Of a DNA stretch of 64,000 bases, positions 25,447-40,190 are shown one piece after another. The stretch comes from Rhodococcoides fascians A25f. GTDB taxonomy: Bacteria; Actinomycetota; Actinomycetes; Mycobacteriales; Mycobacteriaceae. The translations under genes were made by a program, and so were the position numbers. Under the pieces are notes generated by a model. The model was not told the DNA's origin and did not search any database. It saw only the letters and a list, made by a program, of their open reading frames with translations. The stretch lies in NCBI RefSeq assembly GCF_000760935.2, contig NZ_CP049744.1, positions 1,178,001 through 1,242,000 of the forward strand. The letters are read 5' to 3'. Within the stretch, counting starts at the first letter, position 1, and every line of letters begins with the position of its first letter.

Positions 25447-26148
25447 GTGTCCGCTCATCCTCTCGACGAACCCATTCGCAATTCTCTCGACGGCGCACTC
25501 TCTCGCTTTGCGGTCCGGCGCGGGCGGGTCATGCGGGCGGATCCCGAGGTGTCTCCGTTCCTGGTGCACCCGGACGTTCTCGATCCGCAGGACTGGGACG
25601 ACATCGCTGCCCTGTTCGGACCGCGAACCGTGGTGGCACTGAACGGACCGGAACGCGAAGTGCCCGCGGGGTGGTCGCACGTGGAGACCTTCGGTTTGGT
25701 GCAACTCGTCGGCACGCACCTCGAGACGCGGCCCTTCACTGAGGCCGTCGAGCTCACGGCAGCAGACGTCCCTGAGATGCTCGATCTGGTTCGCCGCACC
25801 GAGCCCGGACCGTTCCTGCCCCGGACGATCGAGCTCGGCACGTACCTCGGTGTTCGACGCGACGGTGCTTTGATTGCGATGGCGGGCGAGCGTATGCACC
25901 CGCCCGGGTGGACGGAAATCAGCGCGGTGTGCACCGACCCGGCATTCCGAGGGCAGGGTCTGGCCACGGACCTGGTGCGCGCGGTCGGTCACGGTATCCG
26001 CGCCCGCGGAGAGGAGCCGTTCCTGCATGCATCGGCTGCGAACGTGCGCGCCATCGACCTCTACCTGTCCATCGGATTCGAGCTACGTCGGACCTCCCAT
26101 CTGACATTGGTCCGAACGCCCGCACTGAACGCGGAGCATGCCGACTGA
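25447..26148 (+). CDS. GNAT-family N-acetyltransferase
   Basis: A 233-residue protein whose C-terminal half is a GNAT domain. The acetyl-CoA motif is ISAVCTDPAFRGQGLATDLVRAVGHGI (near residues 158-184), followed by PFLHASAANVRAIDLYLSIGFELRR. The N-terminal 110 residues are a separate region seen in GNATs of the FR47-like type. The start is a GTG without a strong ribosome site. It lies 67 bases after cysNC and may be read with it. The substrate is unknown. Confidence 0.85.
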   Translation: MSAHPLDEPIRNSLDGALSRFAVRRGRVMRADPEVSPFLVHPDVLDPQDWDDIAALFGPRTVVALNGPEREVPAGWSHVETFGLVQLVGTHLETRPFTEAVELTAADVPEMLDLVRRTEPGPFLPRTIELGTYLGVRRDGALIAMAGERMHPPGWTEISAVCTDPAFRGQGLATDLVRAVGHGIRARGEEPFLHASAANVRAIDLYLSIGFELRRTSHLTLVRTPALNAEHAD

Positions 26149-26156
26149 CGAGTGCG

Positions 26157-26309
26157 ATGGTCGATCAGTGGCTTCCGCTGGACGTGATGCGTCCCAAGAA
26201 GGACACTGCAGTGGTGCTGACTATCCGCCGCATCTCGCCGGTTTTCACCCCCGACGATCCTGAACTCGTTGCCCATCTGATTCGCGAGCGCATGGCCGCA
26301 CGGCAGTGA
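26157..26309 (+). CDS. Small hypothetical protein, 50 residues, coupled to the DUF202 gene
   Basis: A 50-codon frame (MVDQWLPLDVM...RMAARQ) whose stop codon overlaps the GTG of the DUF202 gene in a GTGA arrangement. That is the main reason to think it is translated. It has no membrane segment or known motif and is mostly polar with a charged C-terminal helix. It could simply serve to couple translation. I do not recognise a family. Confidence 0.45.
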   Translation: MVDQWLPLDVMRPKKDTAVVLTIRRISPVFTPDDPELVAHLIRERMAARQ

Positions 26310-26638
26310 CGCGCCCCGACGAGCGGTTCACGCTCGCCAGCGAACGCACCTTTCTCGCGTGGCTGCGGACTTCGCTCGGGCTCCTGGCCGGCGGAATTGC
26401 GATCGTTCACCTCGTTCCCGATTTCAGTACGGGATGGGTGCGGACGGCACTCGGTCTGATTCTGATCGGACTCGCCGCCGCGGCACCGATCATCGGCTTG
26501 CGGCGGTGGATGCGTGTTCGCAATGCCCTCGAGAACGGTGCACCGATGCCGGAGTCTCGAGACCTGTGGATCTTCGCGATCGGTATCGGTGCGGTGGCTT
26601 TGCTGGCTGCAGTGGTCACAGTTCTGGGGATCCAGTAG
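26306..26638 (+). CDS. DUF202 (YidH-type) membrane protein
   Basis: A 110-residue protein with the DUF202 pattern: LASERTFLAWLRTSLGLLAGGIAIVHL followed by three membrane helices (about 19-37, 46-64 and 86-106). Such proteins are common and uncharacterised. The GTG start overlaps the stop of the 50-residue frame by four bases. It ends 64 bases before fgd1. Confidence 0.85.
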   Translation: MTRPDERFTLASERTFLAWLRTSLGLLAGGIAIVHLVPDFSTGWVRTALGLILIGLAAAAPIIGLRRWMRVRNALENGAPMPESRDLWIFAIGIGAVALLAAVVTVLGIQ

Positions 26639-26702
26639 TACTCGGTGGATCACTGCGGGTGCACAATCGAAGAACTAGGACGACCAACGACAGGAGTTCG
26701 GC

Positions 26703-27716
26703 GTGGCGCAGGGTCTCAAACTCGGTTACAAGGCATCGGCGGAGCAGTTCGGGCCGCGTGAGTTGGTCGAGCTCGGTGTTCTCGCCGAGCAGCACGGAAT
26801 GGACTCCGCGACGGTCAGCGACCATTTCCAGCCGTGGCGGCACGAGGGCGGGCATGCACCGTTCTCGCTCGCCTGGATGACTGCCGTCGGTGAGCGCACC
26901 AACACGATCCAGCTCGGTACCTCGGTGCTCACCCCGACGTTCCGTTATAACCCGTCGGTCATCGCCCAGGCATTCGCGACGATGGGCTGCCTGTACCCCG
27001 GGCGCATCATGCTCGGTGTCGGTACCGGCGAAGCGCTCAACGAGATCGCTACCGGATTCACCGGCGAATGGCCGGAGTTCAAGGAACGATTCGCGCGCCT
27101 ACGTGAGTCCGTGCGGTTGATGCGCGAGCTGTGGCTCGGCGACCGCGTCGATTTCGAGGGCGAGTACTACACGACCAAGGGCGCGTCGATCTACGACGTC
27201 CCCGAGGGCGGCATCCCGGTGTACATCGCGGCCGGCGGACCCGTCGTGGCGCGGTACGCCGGACGCGCGGGCGACGGATTCATCTGCACCTCGGGCAAGG
27301 GCATGGAGCTCTACACCGACAAGCTCCTTCCGGCTGTGGAAGAGGGCGCAGGTAAGGCCGAGCGCGACGCCGGTGAGATCGACAAGATGATCGAGATCAA
27401 GATCAGCTACGACACCGATCCCGAACTGGCGCTGGAGAATTGCCGCTTCTGGGCCCCGCTGTCGCTGACGCCCGAGCAGAAGCATTCGATCGACGATCCG
27501 ATCGAGATGGAGAAGGCCGCCGACGAGCTGCCGATCGAGCAGGTTGCCAAGCGGTGGATCGTGGCATCGGATCCGGACGAGGCAGTGGAGAAGGTCAAGC
27601 AGTACACCGACGCCGGCCTGAACCACCTGGTGTTCCACGCTCCGGGTCACGATCAGAAGCGGTTCCTCGAACTGTTCGAGAAGGATCTCGCGCCGCGCCT
27701 GCGGAAGCTCGGCTAG
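26703..27716 (+). CDS. fgd1: F420-dependent glucose-6-phosphate dehydrogenase
   Basis: A 337-residue LLM-fold enzyme that oxidises glucose 6-phosphate and reduces coenzyme F420. It follows mycobacterial Fgd1 almost end to end, including [41 protein letters not shown] (with the active-site His), [13 protein letters not shown] and [12 protein letters not shown]. The GTG has AGGAG upstream. It is convergent with a Ddn-like deazaflavin reductase with stops overlapping, so the F420H2 producer and a candidate consumer are neighbours. As in M. tuberculosis it precedes pta-ackA. Confidence 0.96.
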   Translation: MAQGLKLGYKASAEQFGPRELVELGVLAEQHGMDSATVSDHFQPWRHEGGHAPFSLAWMTAVGERTNTIQLGTSVLTPTFRYNPSVIAQAFATMGCLYPGRIMLGVGTGEALNEIATGFTGEWPEFKERFARLRESVRLMRELWLGDRVDFEGEYYTTKGASIYDVPEGGIPVYIAAGGPVVARYAGRAGDGFICTSGKGMELYTDKLLPAVEEGAGKAERDAGEIDKMIEIKISYDTDPELALENCRFWAPLSLTPEQKHSIDDPIEMEKAADELPIEQVAKRWIVASDPDEAVEKVKQYTDAGLNHLVFHAPGHDQKRFLELFEKDLAPRLRKLG

Positions 27717-28240
27717 TTACGAGGAGCCCCGAGATCGGCCGCGAGTGCGAACAGTCGCATGTCGCGGTCGGTCCTGGTCTCGTATTCGCCGTACACCTCG
27801 ACCATCGCGTCGAACTGGCGGTAGATGCGGGCCTTCGCGTCGCCGGTGATTCGGGTGGCCGTCACCGGAATCTTCTTGCCGCCGATGGCCACCACGGCCT
27901 TCGGATCGGCGAGGAGGTTGGACGTCCATGCCGGGTGATGTTGCTGACCGAAATTGGATCCGACGACATAGATCTTGTCGGCCTCCCGGTAGTACAGCAG
28001 CGGGCTCGTCCTCGGCTTGCCGGATTTGCGGCCGGTCGTGGTCAGCAGTACCACCGGAGCGGCGATCGGGCCGAGCACGGTGAAGCGACCGTCGGATTTG
28101 GTCAGCAACCATCGGTCGACGCCTGCGAGATTGCGGATGACCCACGAACCGGGCTTCGTCGACGCGAACTTCACGGCGGGCTTGCGGATGAACGAGGTCT
28201 CGCTGCCCCAGCGCACATCCGGGAACGGTGAATCGGCCAT
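27713..28240 (-). CDS. Deazaflavin (F420)-dependent nitroreductase-family protein, Ddn-like
   Basis: A 175-residue split-barrel protein of the F420H2-dependent quinone/nitro reductase family to which mycobacterial Ddn belongs. Visible motifs are [35 protein letters not shown] (near 63-97) and [21 protein letters not shown] (near 101-121), which line the F420 site. Its stop codon overlaps that of fgd1. It could protect against quinones by two-electron reduction. There is no membrane anchor. Confidence 0.9.
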   Translation of the reverse strand: MADSPFPDVRWGSETSFIRKPAVKFASTKPGSWVIRNLAGVDRWLLTKSDGRFTVLGPIAAPVVLLTTTGRKSGKPRTSPLLYYREADKIYVVGSNFGQQHHPAWTSNLLADPKAVVAIGGKKIPVTATRITGDAKARIYRQFDAMVEVYGEYETRTDRDMRLFALAADLGAPRN

Positions 28241-28287
28241 GGTTCATAGGACAACCGGACTGCCCTCGGTGTCAACACCGCAACCAC

Positions 28288-28293
28288 TAGGCT
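28288..28293 (+). promoter_or_regulatory. -10 box of pta-ackA (leaderless layout)
   Basis: TAGGCT followed by seven bases and the ATG at 28301. Confidence 0.55.
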
Positions 28294-28300
28294 AGCGATC

Positions 28301-30423
28301 ATGGCTGAGCCCACCAGTGCCGAGACGGCCGGTATGTATCCCTCCAGCATCTATGTCGCGTCACCGGAAGGTGACTCCGGCAAGTCCACCATCGCGTTGG
28401 GCGTACTGCAGATGCTCGCCGCGACGGCCGCCCGGGTGGGGGTGTTTCGTCCCATCGCGCGCTCGACCGACGAACCCGATTACATTCTGGAACTTCTCGT
28501 CGAGCACACCACCGCGGATCTGACGTACGAGCAGTCGCTCGGCGTCACGTACGAGCAGGTGCACACCGACCAGGATGCCGCGCTCAGCGAGATCGTCAAT
28601 CGCTATCACGAGGTTGCTGCTCAGTGCGACGCCGTGGTGATCGTGGGCAGCGACTACACCGATGTCGGCAGTCCGAGTGAGCTCGGCTTCAATGCCCGGA
28701 TCGCCGTCAATCTCGGTGCCCCGGTGCTGCTAGCGCTGCGTGGATCGGATCGCACACCCGACGAGATCGCGCAGCTGGCCGCTCTGTGCCAGGCCGAACT
28801 ACGCCAACATCACGCTCATCTGGCCGCGATCGTGGCAAACCGCTGTGCCCCCGACGATCTCGATGCGGTCACCGATGCGTTGGCGTCGGTCGGGGTGCCT
28901 GCGTGGAGCTTGCCGGAGATCCCCCTCCTCGTGGCCCCGACGATGGCCGAGCTGCTCGACGCCGTCGACGGCACTCTCTACAGTGGTGACTCGTCGCTGC
29001 TGCAGCGAGAAGCGTTGCGGGTCATGGTCGGTGGCATGACAGCCGAGCACATCCTCGAGCGCCTCACCGAAGGCGTTGTCGTCATCGCGCCTGCGGACCG
29101 ATCGGACGTACTGCTCGCACTGGTCAATGCCCATGAGGCCGAGGGCTTTCCGTCGCTGGCCGGCATCATCATGAACGGCGGCATCGAGCCCCATCCGGCC
29201 ATCGCACGTCTGGTGGCGGGACTCGGCCCCCGGCTGCCGATCCTCACCACCGATCTCGGCACCTTCGACACCGCCTCTGCCGCGGCGCAGACCCGAGGCC
29301 GTGTCGCGGTGGGATCGCAGCGCAAGGTCGACACGGCACTGGGGTTGATGGAACAGCGAGTGGACGCGAAAACCCTTCTGGGACGGCTCGACATCGCCAT
29401 CCCCACCATCACGACTCCGCAGATGTTCGAGTACCAGCTGATCCACCGGGCCCGCGCCGACCGCAAGCACATCGTCCTGCCCGAGGGCGGCGACGATCGC
29501 ATCCTTCGGGCTGCCGGCCGACTGCTGCAGCGTCAGGTTGCGGACCTCACGATCCTCGGCGAAGAGGGCCCTGTTCGGCGACGTGCGTCGGAACTGGGCG
29601 TCGACCTCGACAAAGCCACTGTGCTCGATCCCAACAACTGCGAGTACACCGAGGACTTCGCGGCGGAATACACCGAACTGCGCAAGCACAAGGGCATGAC
29701 GATCGAGCGAGCCCGCGAGATCATGGCCGACATCTCGTACTTCGGAACGATGATGGTGCACAGGGGAATCGCCGACGGCATGGTCTCGGGCGCGGCGCAC
29801 ACCACCGCGCACACCATCAAGCCGTCCTTCGAGATCATCAAGACCACCGAGGGAGTGTCGACGGTGTCGTCGATCTTCCTCATGTGCCTGTCCGATCGCG
29901 TACTCGCCTACGGCGACTGCGCCGTCGTACCCGACCCGACAGCCGAGCAGCTCGCCGACATCGCCGTGTCCTCGGCGCAGACGGCGGCCCAGTTCGGCAT
30001 CGAGCCGCGGGTGGCCATGCTGTCCTACTCCACCGGAGAATCCGGTTCCGGGGCCGATGTGGACAAGGTTCGGCAGGCCACTGCGATTGTGCGCGAACGG
30101 AATCCGGAACTACTCGTGGAAGGTCCGATCCAGTACGACGCGGCCATCGAGCCGTCCGTCGCCGCGTCGAAGCTGCCCGACTCCGAGGTGGCCGGCCGAG
30201 CGACGGTGTTCATCTTCCCGGATCTCAACACCGGTAACAACACGTACAAGGCCGTCCAGCGCAGCGCCGGTGCCGTTGCCGTCGGACCGGTTCTGCAGGG
30301 CCTGCGCAAACCCGTCAACGATCTGTCCCGCGGCGCACTCGTCGAGGACATCGTCAATACCGTTGCCATCACGGCTATTCAGGCGCAGGGTATTGCCGAC
30401 GCAGCCAAGGAGAACAGCGAATC

Positions 30424-30427
<4 letters not shown>
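28301..30427 (+). CDS. pta: Phosphate acetyltransferase
   Basis: A 708-residue long-form Pta that interconverts acetyl-CoA and acetyl phosphate. It has an N-terminal P-loop-like/DRTGG regulatory region ([15 protein letters not shown] near residues 20-34) and the C-terminal catalytic PTA domain from about residue 380 ([56 protein letters not shown]). The stop overlaps the ackA start by four bases (GTGA). A TAGGCT box seven bases before the ATG suggests a leaderless mRNA. With AckA it links acetate and acetyl-CoA, for overflow or acetate use. Confidence 0.95.
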
Positions 30428-35042
<4,615 letters not shown>

Positions 35043-35046
<4 letters not shown>

Positions 35047-36359
35047 AGGTACTCACGCAGCCTCGGGAACAGGCCGACACCGAACGCCACCGAGGCGACG
35101 ACGGTGAGCACGTACGCGCCGTTGGACAAGCCGGACAACACACCGACCGAGCGGTCGATGTTGGACCGTAGTTCGGCTCGCGCGTTCTCTATTCCGTCGA
35201 CCAGAACACTGTCCAGTGCAGTGAAGGCGGCGGCCGAATCGGATTCCGAGGTTCCGGTGGCGATGGCGACCGCGCCGTTGAAGTCGCCGACCTCGAGCGC
35301 GGAATCGATGCGCGCATGCGAGCCGGACCACGTGTTCAACGCGTCGATCACCGCGGTATCACCCTGGAACATCTCCGACATTCGAGAGACGTTGGCGTCG
35401 AACGATTGTCCGTAATCCTGACTGCCGCCGCGGCGTGCGAGATCGAGGGTCTCGTCCGCTCTGGCCTGTTGGGCCATGATGAAACCCGTCGTGTACGACT
35501 TCAGCGGCGCGACGCCGCGATCGAGCGCGCGGTCGGTAGCGATCGAGGAGATCAGGCCCACCACCAGCATCCAGCCGAGCAGGCCGACGACAGCGGCTGT
35601 GGCACCGAGGAATCCGATGTTCAACGTTCGACGCGTCGTTCGCGAGAGGTACCACTGCGCCAGGCCGGTCATCATCAGCAGGAACACCACCGACCCGATC
35701 GCGAAGAACGGCGGGCTGGTGAACCGTTCCTGATCGGCCGACACCCGTGATGCCTGCTCGGTGTACAACTTTTCGGCCAGCGGCAGCAGACTTGTCTGCA
35801 TCATGGTCGAGGCCTCACCGAGATACGCCGCCCCCACCGGGTTCCCGCTCCGGTTGTTGGCCCTGGCCGTCTCGACCAGACCGCTGTACACCGGTAGTCC
35901 GGCGGCGATCTGCGTCAGCACCGCACTGGTGGCCTCGTCGTTCTCGGTCACTCCGGCCGACGCTGCGATCAGTTCGGACGACGCCTCGCCGAGTGCCTGC
36001 GAGTAGCGTTCGCGTACCTCCGCCGGTTCGAGACCGCCGGCGATGAATGCGGTTGCGGCAGCGGAATCGGCCACCGACAGTGCCCCGTACAGATTCTGCG
36101 CCGAGTTCGCGAACGGCTCGGTCCGCACCAGCAGTGTGCCCAAGGTGTCCACCCGCTCGGTGACGGCCGTCGACGCCAGATTTCCGACCGTCAACGCCAA
36201 CACCACCAGCGCGGTTCCCATCGCGACCAACCGCGCAGGCGTCGAACGCATCGTGTAGCGAACCGGTGGCTTGCCGGCAACGGTACCGACGGGAGTGGCC
36301 GTTGTCGGAGGCACGGCAGCGGAGGGGGTAATGCCGGCCGCGATCACGTCACCGAGCAT
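35043..36359 (-). CDS. glnX: Membrane signal protein GlnX
   Basis: A 438-residue membrane protein with helices at about residues 38-58, 198-220, 231-258 and 406-430, and two extracytoplasmic four-helix-like regions between them. There is no kinase or HAMP domain; the family is known only as the link between GlnH and PknG. It overlaps glnH by four bases, and its promoter region of about 70 bases is shared with the divergent NUDIX gene. Confidence 0.9.
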
Positions 36360-36420
36360 ATAAGCAGGCGGACCGTACTGCAGCCACTACAGCACAGTCA
36401 CTACACGCGGACGATTCCCC

Positions 36421-36426
36421 TAGGGT
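36421..36426 (+). promoter_or_regulatory. -10 box of the NUDIX gene (leaderless layout)
   Basis: TAGGGT followed by seven bases and the ATG at 36434. This favours that ATG over the GTG nine bases upstream. Confidence 0.6.
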
Positions 36427-36433
36427 GGTGAGC

Positions 36434-37270
36434 ATGCGAGGTGACGGGGACGGGTGGGTGATCGGTGCCGACGGTTCTCGGCACTGGGGAAAGCACGGAG
36501 CCGCCGGACTGTTGCTCCGCGCACCGTCGAACACCGGCGAACCACTCGTACTGTTGCAGCACCGCGCACTGTGGAGCCACCAGGGCGGAACGTGGGCGCT
36601 GCCCGGCGGGGCCCGTGACTCTCACGAGAGCACCGAGCACGCGGCCGTACGCGAGGCTCACGAGGAAGCCGGTATCGCTGCCGAGCAGCTGTGCGTTCGG
36701 AGCGAACGGGTCACTGCGAGTGTCGCTAGCGGCTGGTCGTACACCACCGTCGTTGCCGATACCGATCATCCACTGACCACCGTGCCCAACGGTGAGAGCA
36801 CCGAACTGCGCTGGGTGCCGGAATCGATCGTCGCCGACCTCCCGTTGCACCCGGGGTTCGCATCGAGCTGGTCGGCGCTGCGCACCGTGCCGCTGCGGAT
36901 ATTACTGGACACCGCCAACGTGCTCGGTTCACGACCGAACGGCTGGTGGAAGGACCGCGCCGGATCGACCGGCGCACTGCTCACCTCGCTCGCCGAGACG
37001 CTGCCACGCACCGTCGAACTGCCCGGCGGCCAGTACGGGTGGCTCACCAGAATCGAGGCCGTCCTCGAAGGTGAGGCCCGCGGCGCGGTGGTGAACGACC
37101 CGCGCACCAGGACGATTCTCGCGAACGGCAGCGGCGACGACACCTTGGCCGATCAGGCCCGTCTCGACGGAGATCTGACGGCGCTGGTCACCGCCGACCG
37201 CGGACTGCGCGACCGACTGCCCGACTCGGTGCAGGTGTTGACGCCGTCGACAGTCCTCGGCTGGTTGTAG
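36434..37270 (+). CDS. NUDIX hydrolase with a C-terminal PIN/NYN-like domain
   Basis: A 278-residue protein at the position of mycobacterial mutT3. Residues 20-150 are a NUDIX domain with a complete box, G-x5-E-x7-REUxEExGU, at 58-80 (GGARDSHE...REAHEEAGI), so a nucleoside-diphosphate-type hydrolase. Residues 155-278 look like a separate PIN/NYN-type domain: LLDTANVLGSRPNGWWKDR with Asp159, and LVTADRGLRDRLP with Asp255 and Asp260. That would suggest nuclease chemistry or a degenerate copy. M. tuberculosis MutT3 is shorter, about 217 residues as I recall, so this appears to be a domain fusion. Divergent from glnX. Confidence 0.85.
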   Translation: MRGDGDGWVIGADGSRHWGKHGAAGLLLRAPSNTGEPLVLLQHRALWSHQGGTWALPGGARDSHESTEHAAVREAHEEAGIAAEQLCVRSERVTASVASGWSYTTVVADTDHPLTTVPNGESTELRWVPESIVADLPLHPGFASSWSALRTVPLRILLDTANVLGSRPNGWWKDRAGSTGALLTSLAETLPRTVELPGGQYGWLTRIEAVLEGEARGAVVNDPRTRTILANGSGDDTLADQARLDGDLTALVTADRGLRDRLPDSVQVLTPSTVLGWL

Positions 37271-37329
37271 AGAACCTGGCGTTCGACCGCGGTCGGTTCT
37301 GCTCACATGCAGCACACCGGGTACGTCCG

Positions 37330-37335
37330 TACGGT
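37330..37335 (+). promoter_or_regulatory. -10 box setting the 37343 start (leaderless layout)
   Basis: TACGGT followed by seven bases and a GTG at 37343. This supports the GTG over the upstream ATG at 37307. Confidence 0.5.
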
Positions 37336-37342
37336 CGATGGA

Positions 37343-38434
37343 GTGCACAAAAAGTGGCGGTGGCTGGCGGTGGTGCTCGGCATCGCCGTGCTCGTCGCCA
37401 CGCCCTCGGTGATCGAGCGCTGGCCCGTCGACGCGTCGGACATCGATGCGGCCGAACTGCTCTCCCGCGTCCAGTCCTCCACCGCGACCCCGTATTCGGG
37501 CTATGCCCAGGCGGTCGGCGGTGTCACTTTGCCGGTCACCGACGGACTCGGCGGACTTCCGGACCTGCTGGGCGACACCACGACCTTGCGCGCTTGGTAT
37601 CGCGCCCCGGACAGCTGGCGCGTCGACACCGTGCGCCTCGCCGGAGAGCGCGGTCTCTACCGGAGCCCGGCTCGGCTGTGGAGCTGGGACTACGAACAGA
37701 ACACGGCCGTGGTGACCCCCGTCCCCGAGCCGAGTCTGCGCCTGCCTCGCCAAGCCGACCTGCTACCCCCGGAGCTCGGGCAGCGGTTGCTCAGCGAGGC
37801 GACCGCCGACGAGGTCACTCGGCTGCCGACTCGTCGGATTGCCGGCCGCGACGCCCCCGGCCTGCGGCTGATCCCCAGCGAACCTCAGAGCACGATCACC
37901 GAGGTCGACGTGTGGGCCGACCCCGACAGCGGGCTTCCACTACAGGTCGACGTGCTGGGCGACGGGGTCGCTCGCCCCATCGTCAGCACCGCGTTCCTCG
38001 ACTTCTCCTCCGCGACCCCCGACGCCGACACCGTCCGTTTCGTCCCGCCGCCGGGTACCGATGTGCAGCAGCAGGACGGTCTCGACATCGCCTCGTTCGC
38101 CGACGGGATCGACTCTGCTCGTCTCCCTTCGACTCTGTCGGGACTGGATCTGAGGGACCGCGGCAGCGAGGGTGCGGTGGGAATCTACGGCCGAGGCGTG
38201 ACGGAGTTGATCGCCGCTCCGCTACCGCGTCGCGCCGCGCGCGGGCTCCTCGATCAGCTGCGGGCCGCGCCGGGCGCGGTCGTCAGCGGCAGCAGCGTCG
38301 CTCTGACGATCGGCCCGCTCAACGTCCTGATCACCGAGCCCACCGCTGACCGTCGTCGGTACCTGCTCTCCGGCACCGTCACCGCAGAAACCCTGGCCAC
38401 CGCCGCCCAGCAGCTCGAAGGAGCAGCCACATGA
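37343..38434 (+). CDS. Membrane-anchored LolA/RseB-like protein linked to an ABC exporter
   Basis: A 363-residue protein with one N-terminal membrane helix (about residues 6-24) and a large outside domain. The domain has the LolA/MucB-like pattern: Y-S-GYAQAVGG, TTLRAWYRAPDSWRVDTVR, LWSWDYEQNTAVV, RRIAGRDAPGLRL, VDVWADPDSGLPLQV. I prefer the GTG at 37343 because of the -10 spacing; the ATG at 37307 would add 12 residues before the anchor. Its stop overlaps the start of an ABC ATPase by four bases, so it probably handles a lipid or other envelope factor moved by that transporter. The substrate is unknown. Confidence 0.75.
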   Translation: MHKKWRWLAVVLGIAVLVATPSVIERWPVDASDIDAAELLSRVQSSTATPYSGYAQAVGGVTLPVTDGLGGLPDLLGDTTTLRAWYRAPDSWRVDTVRLAGERGLYRSPARLWSWDYEQNTAVVTPVPEPSLRLPRQADLLPPELGQRLLSEATADEVTRLPTRRIAGRDAPGLRLIPSEPQSTITEVDVWADPDSGLPLQVDVLGDGVARPIVSTAFLDFSSATPDADTVRFVPPPGTDVQQQDGLDIASFADGIDSARLPSTLSGLDLRDRGSEGAVGIYGRGVTELIAAPLPRRAARGLLDQLRAAPGAVVSGSSVALTIGPLNVLITEPTADRRRYLLSGTVTAETLATAAQQLEGAAT

Positions 38435-39381
38435 TCCGCACGACCGGCCTGACCAAGAGCTACGGATCGGTGCGGGCAGTCGACGGCGTCGACCTCGACG
38501 TGCGCGCCGGCGACATCTACGGCTTCGTCGGTGCCAACGGCTCCGGCAAGACGACGACCGTGCGGATGCTGCTCGGGCTGGTCCTGGCGACCTCCGGGCA
38601 GATGCAGGTGCTCGGCGAGGAGATGCCGCGGCGACGCAGGAGCGTGCTGCCGCGGGTGGGGGCACTGATCGAGAACCCAGCCGCCTACCCCAACCTCTCC
38701 GGACGCCGCAATCTCACGCTGCTCGACGCGGCCGGGCCGGGCCGGTCACGGCGAACCAGAAACGCCCGCGTCGGCGAAGCCCTCGAGCAGGTGGGCCTCG
38801 CCGGCGTGGGACGCAGACCGGTCAAGCAGTACTCGCTCGGCATGCGGCAGCGCCTCGGCTTGGCCGCGGCGCTCATGCGCACCCCCGAGCTGCTGATCCT
38901 CGACGAGCCGACCAACGGTCTCGACCCACAGGGAATCCTGGAGATTCGCGAGTTGCTCCTCGAGCTGCATGCGAAGGGCACCACGGTGTTCCTCTCGAGC
39001 CACCTGCTGGCCGAGGTGGAGCAACTGTGCGACCGAGTGGGAGTGCTCGATCGGGGTCGCCTCGTCCTGCAGGATCAGCTCTCCGCGTTCCAACAGCCCA
39101 CCGGCCGAGTGCTCGTGAGCACCCCGGACCCGGCCGAGGCCGTCACCGTGCTCTCCGGAGTCCAGAACGCCACCCTGCTCCACCGTGAAGGGCAGCAGCT
39201 CGTGATCGAACACCCGGATTCGGCCCTGCTCAATCGACTGCTCGTCGAAGGCGGGGTCCGGGTGAACGAGTTGAGCCCGCAACAGATGAGTCTGGAGCAG
39301 TCCGTTCTGGCCGTCACCGGCACCAGCGCCGACCGCGTCGACGGCCCCGTCCGCTCCACCCGGACGGAGGTGACCGCATGA
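38431..39381 (+). CDS. ABC transporter ATP-binding protein (ABC-2 exporter type)
   Basis: A 316-residue ATPase. Walker A is GANGSGKTT at residues 34-42, the signature YSLGMRQRLGLA is near 137, and Walker B is LLILDEPTNGLD near 155, followed by the H-loop SSHLLAEV. The C-terminal 90 residues are the regulatory tail common to drug/lipid exporters (DUF4162-like). It overlaps the LolA-like gene and the permease by four bases each, forming one tripartite export unit. Confidence 0.93.
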   Translation: MIRTTGLTKSYGSVRAVDGVDLDVRAGDIYGFVGANGSGKTTTVRMLLGLVLATSGQMQVLGEEMPRRRRSVLPRVGALIENPAAYPNLSGRRNLTLLDAAGPGRSRRTRNARVGEALEQVGLAGVGRRPVKQYSLGMRQRLGLAAALMRTPELLILDEPTNGLDPQGILEIRELLLELHAKGTTVFLSSHLLAEVEQLCDRVGVLDRGRLVLQDQLSAFQQPTGRVLVSTPDPAEAVTVLSGVQNATLLHREGQQLVIEHPDSALLNRLLVEGGVRVNELSPQQMSLEQSVLAVTGTSADRVDGPVRSTRTEVTA

Positions 39382-40190
39382 TCGGCGTCGAACTGCGCGC
39401 AATGCTGAGCCGACCCCGCACGTGGGTCGTCATTCTCCTGCTCAATCTGCTGCCCACCGTCGTCGCGGGTCTGCTGGCCCTCACCGACGTCGGTCCGCGG
39501 CCCGGCGAAGGCCCCGCCTTCCTGTCGGCGGTGCTCACCAACGGTCAGCTCTTCCCGCTCGCCGCGCTCGCCATCGTGCTTCCACTGTTCCTGCCCGTCG
39601 CGGTATCGGTCATCGCCGGCGATGCCGTAGCCGGGGAGGCTCAGGCCGGCACCCTGCGCTACTTGCTCGCCCGCCCGGTGGGACGGACCAAGCTACTGGT
39701 GGCGAAGCTGATCTCGGTGGCTGCCTTCGTGCTGCTGGCCGTGGTCATCGTGGCCGCTGTCGCGTACTTCGTCGGTACGACGCTGTTCGACACCACGTCG
39801 TTGGCCGGCGTCTCCAGCGTGTCCGGCACGGTGCTCACCGATGAACAGGTCGCCGTGCGCACCGTCATCGCCGTGCTCTACGTGACGCTGTCGATGCTCG
39901 GAGTCGCCGCCATGGGCCTGTTCCTCTCGACCCTGACCGACTCCCCGCTCGCCGCGACGCTGGGCGCGTTGGCCTTCCTCATCGCCAGCTCGTTGCTGCT
40001 GACCCTGGACGCGGCCGACGCCATCGCGCCGTACCTGCCGACGCGATATTGGCTGGCTTTCGTCGACCTCTTCCGCGACCCGGTGCCGACGCGGGACCTG
40101 GTTCGCGGCGTCGGTCTGCAGGGCGTCTACGTCGTCGTGCTTCTCGGCGCAGCATGGGCGAACTTCACGACCAAGGACATCACCAGCTGA
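39378..40190 (+). CDS. ABC-2 type permease
   Basis: A 270-residue membrane protein with six hydrophobic segments and the ABC-2 pattern AVAGEAQAGTLRYLLARPVGRTKLLVAKL near residues 82-110. It is the partner of the preceding ATPase, and its start overlaps the ATPase stop. It ends 11 bases into the convergent lipase gene. Confidence 0.92.
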   Translation: MIGVELRAMLSRPRTWVVILLLNLLPTVVAGLLALTDVGPRPGEGPAFLSAVLTNGQLFPLAALAIVLPLFLPVAVSVIAGDAVAGEAQAGTLRYLLARPVGRTKLLVAKLISVAAFVLLAVVIVAAVAYFVGTTLFDTTSLAGVSSVSGTVLTDEQVAVRTVIAVLYVTLSMLGVAAMGLFLSTLTDSPLAATLGALAFLIASSLLLTLDAADAIAPYLPTRYWLAFVDLFRDPVPTRDLVRGVGLQGVYVVVLLGAAWANFTTKDITS

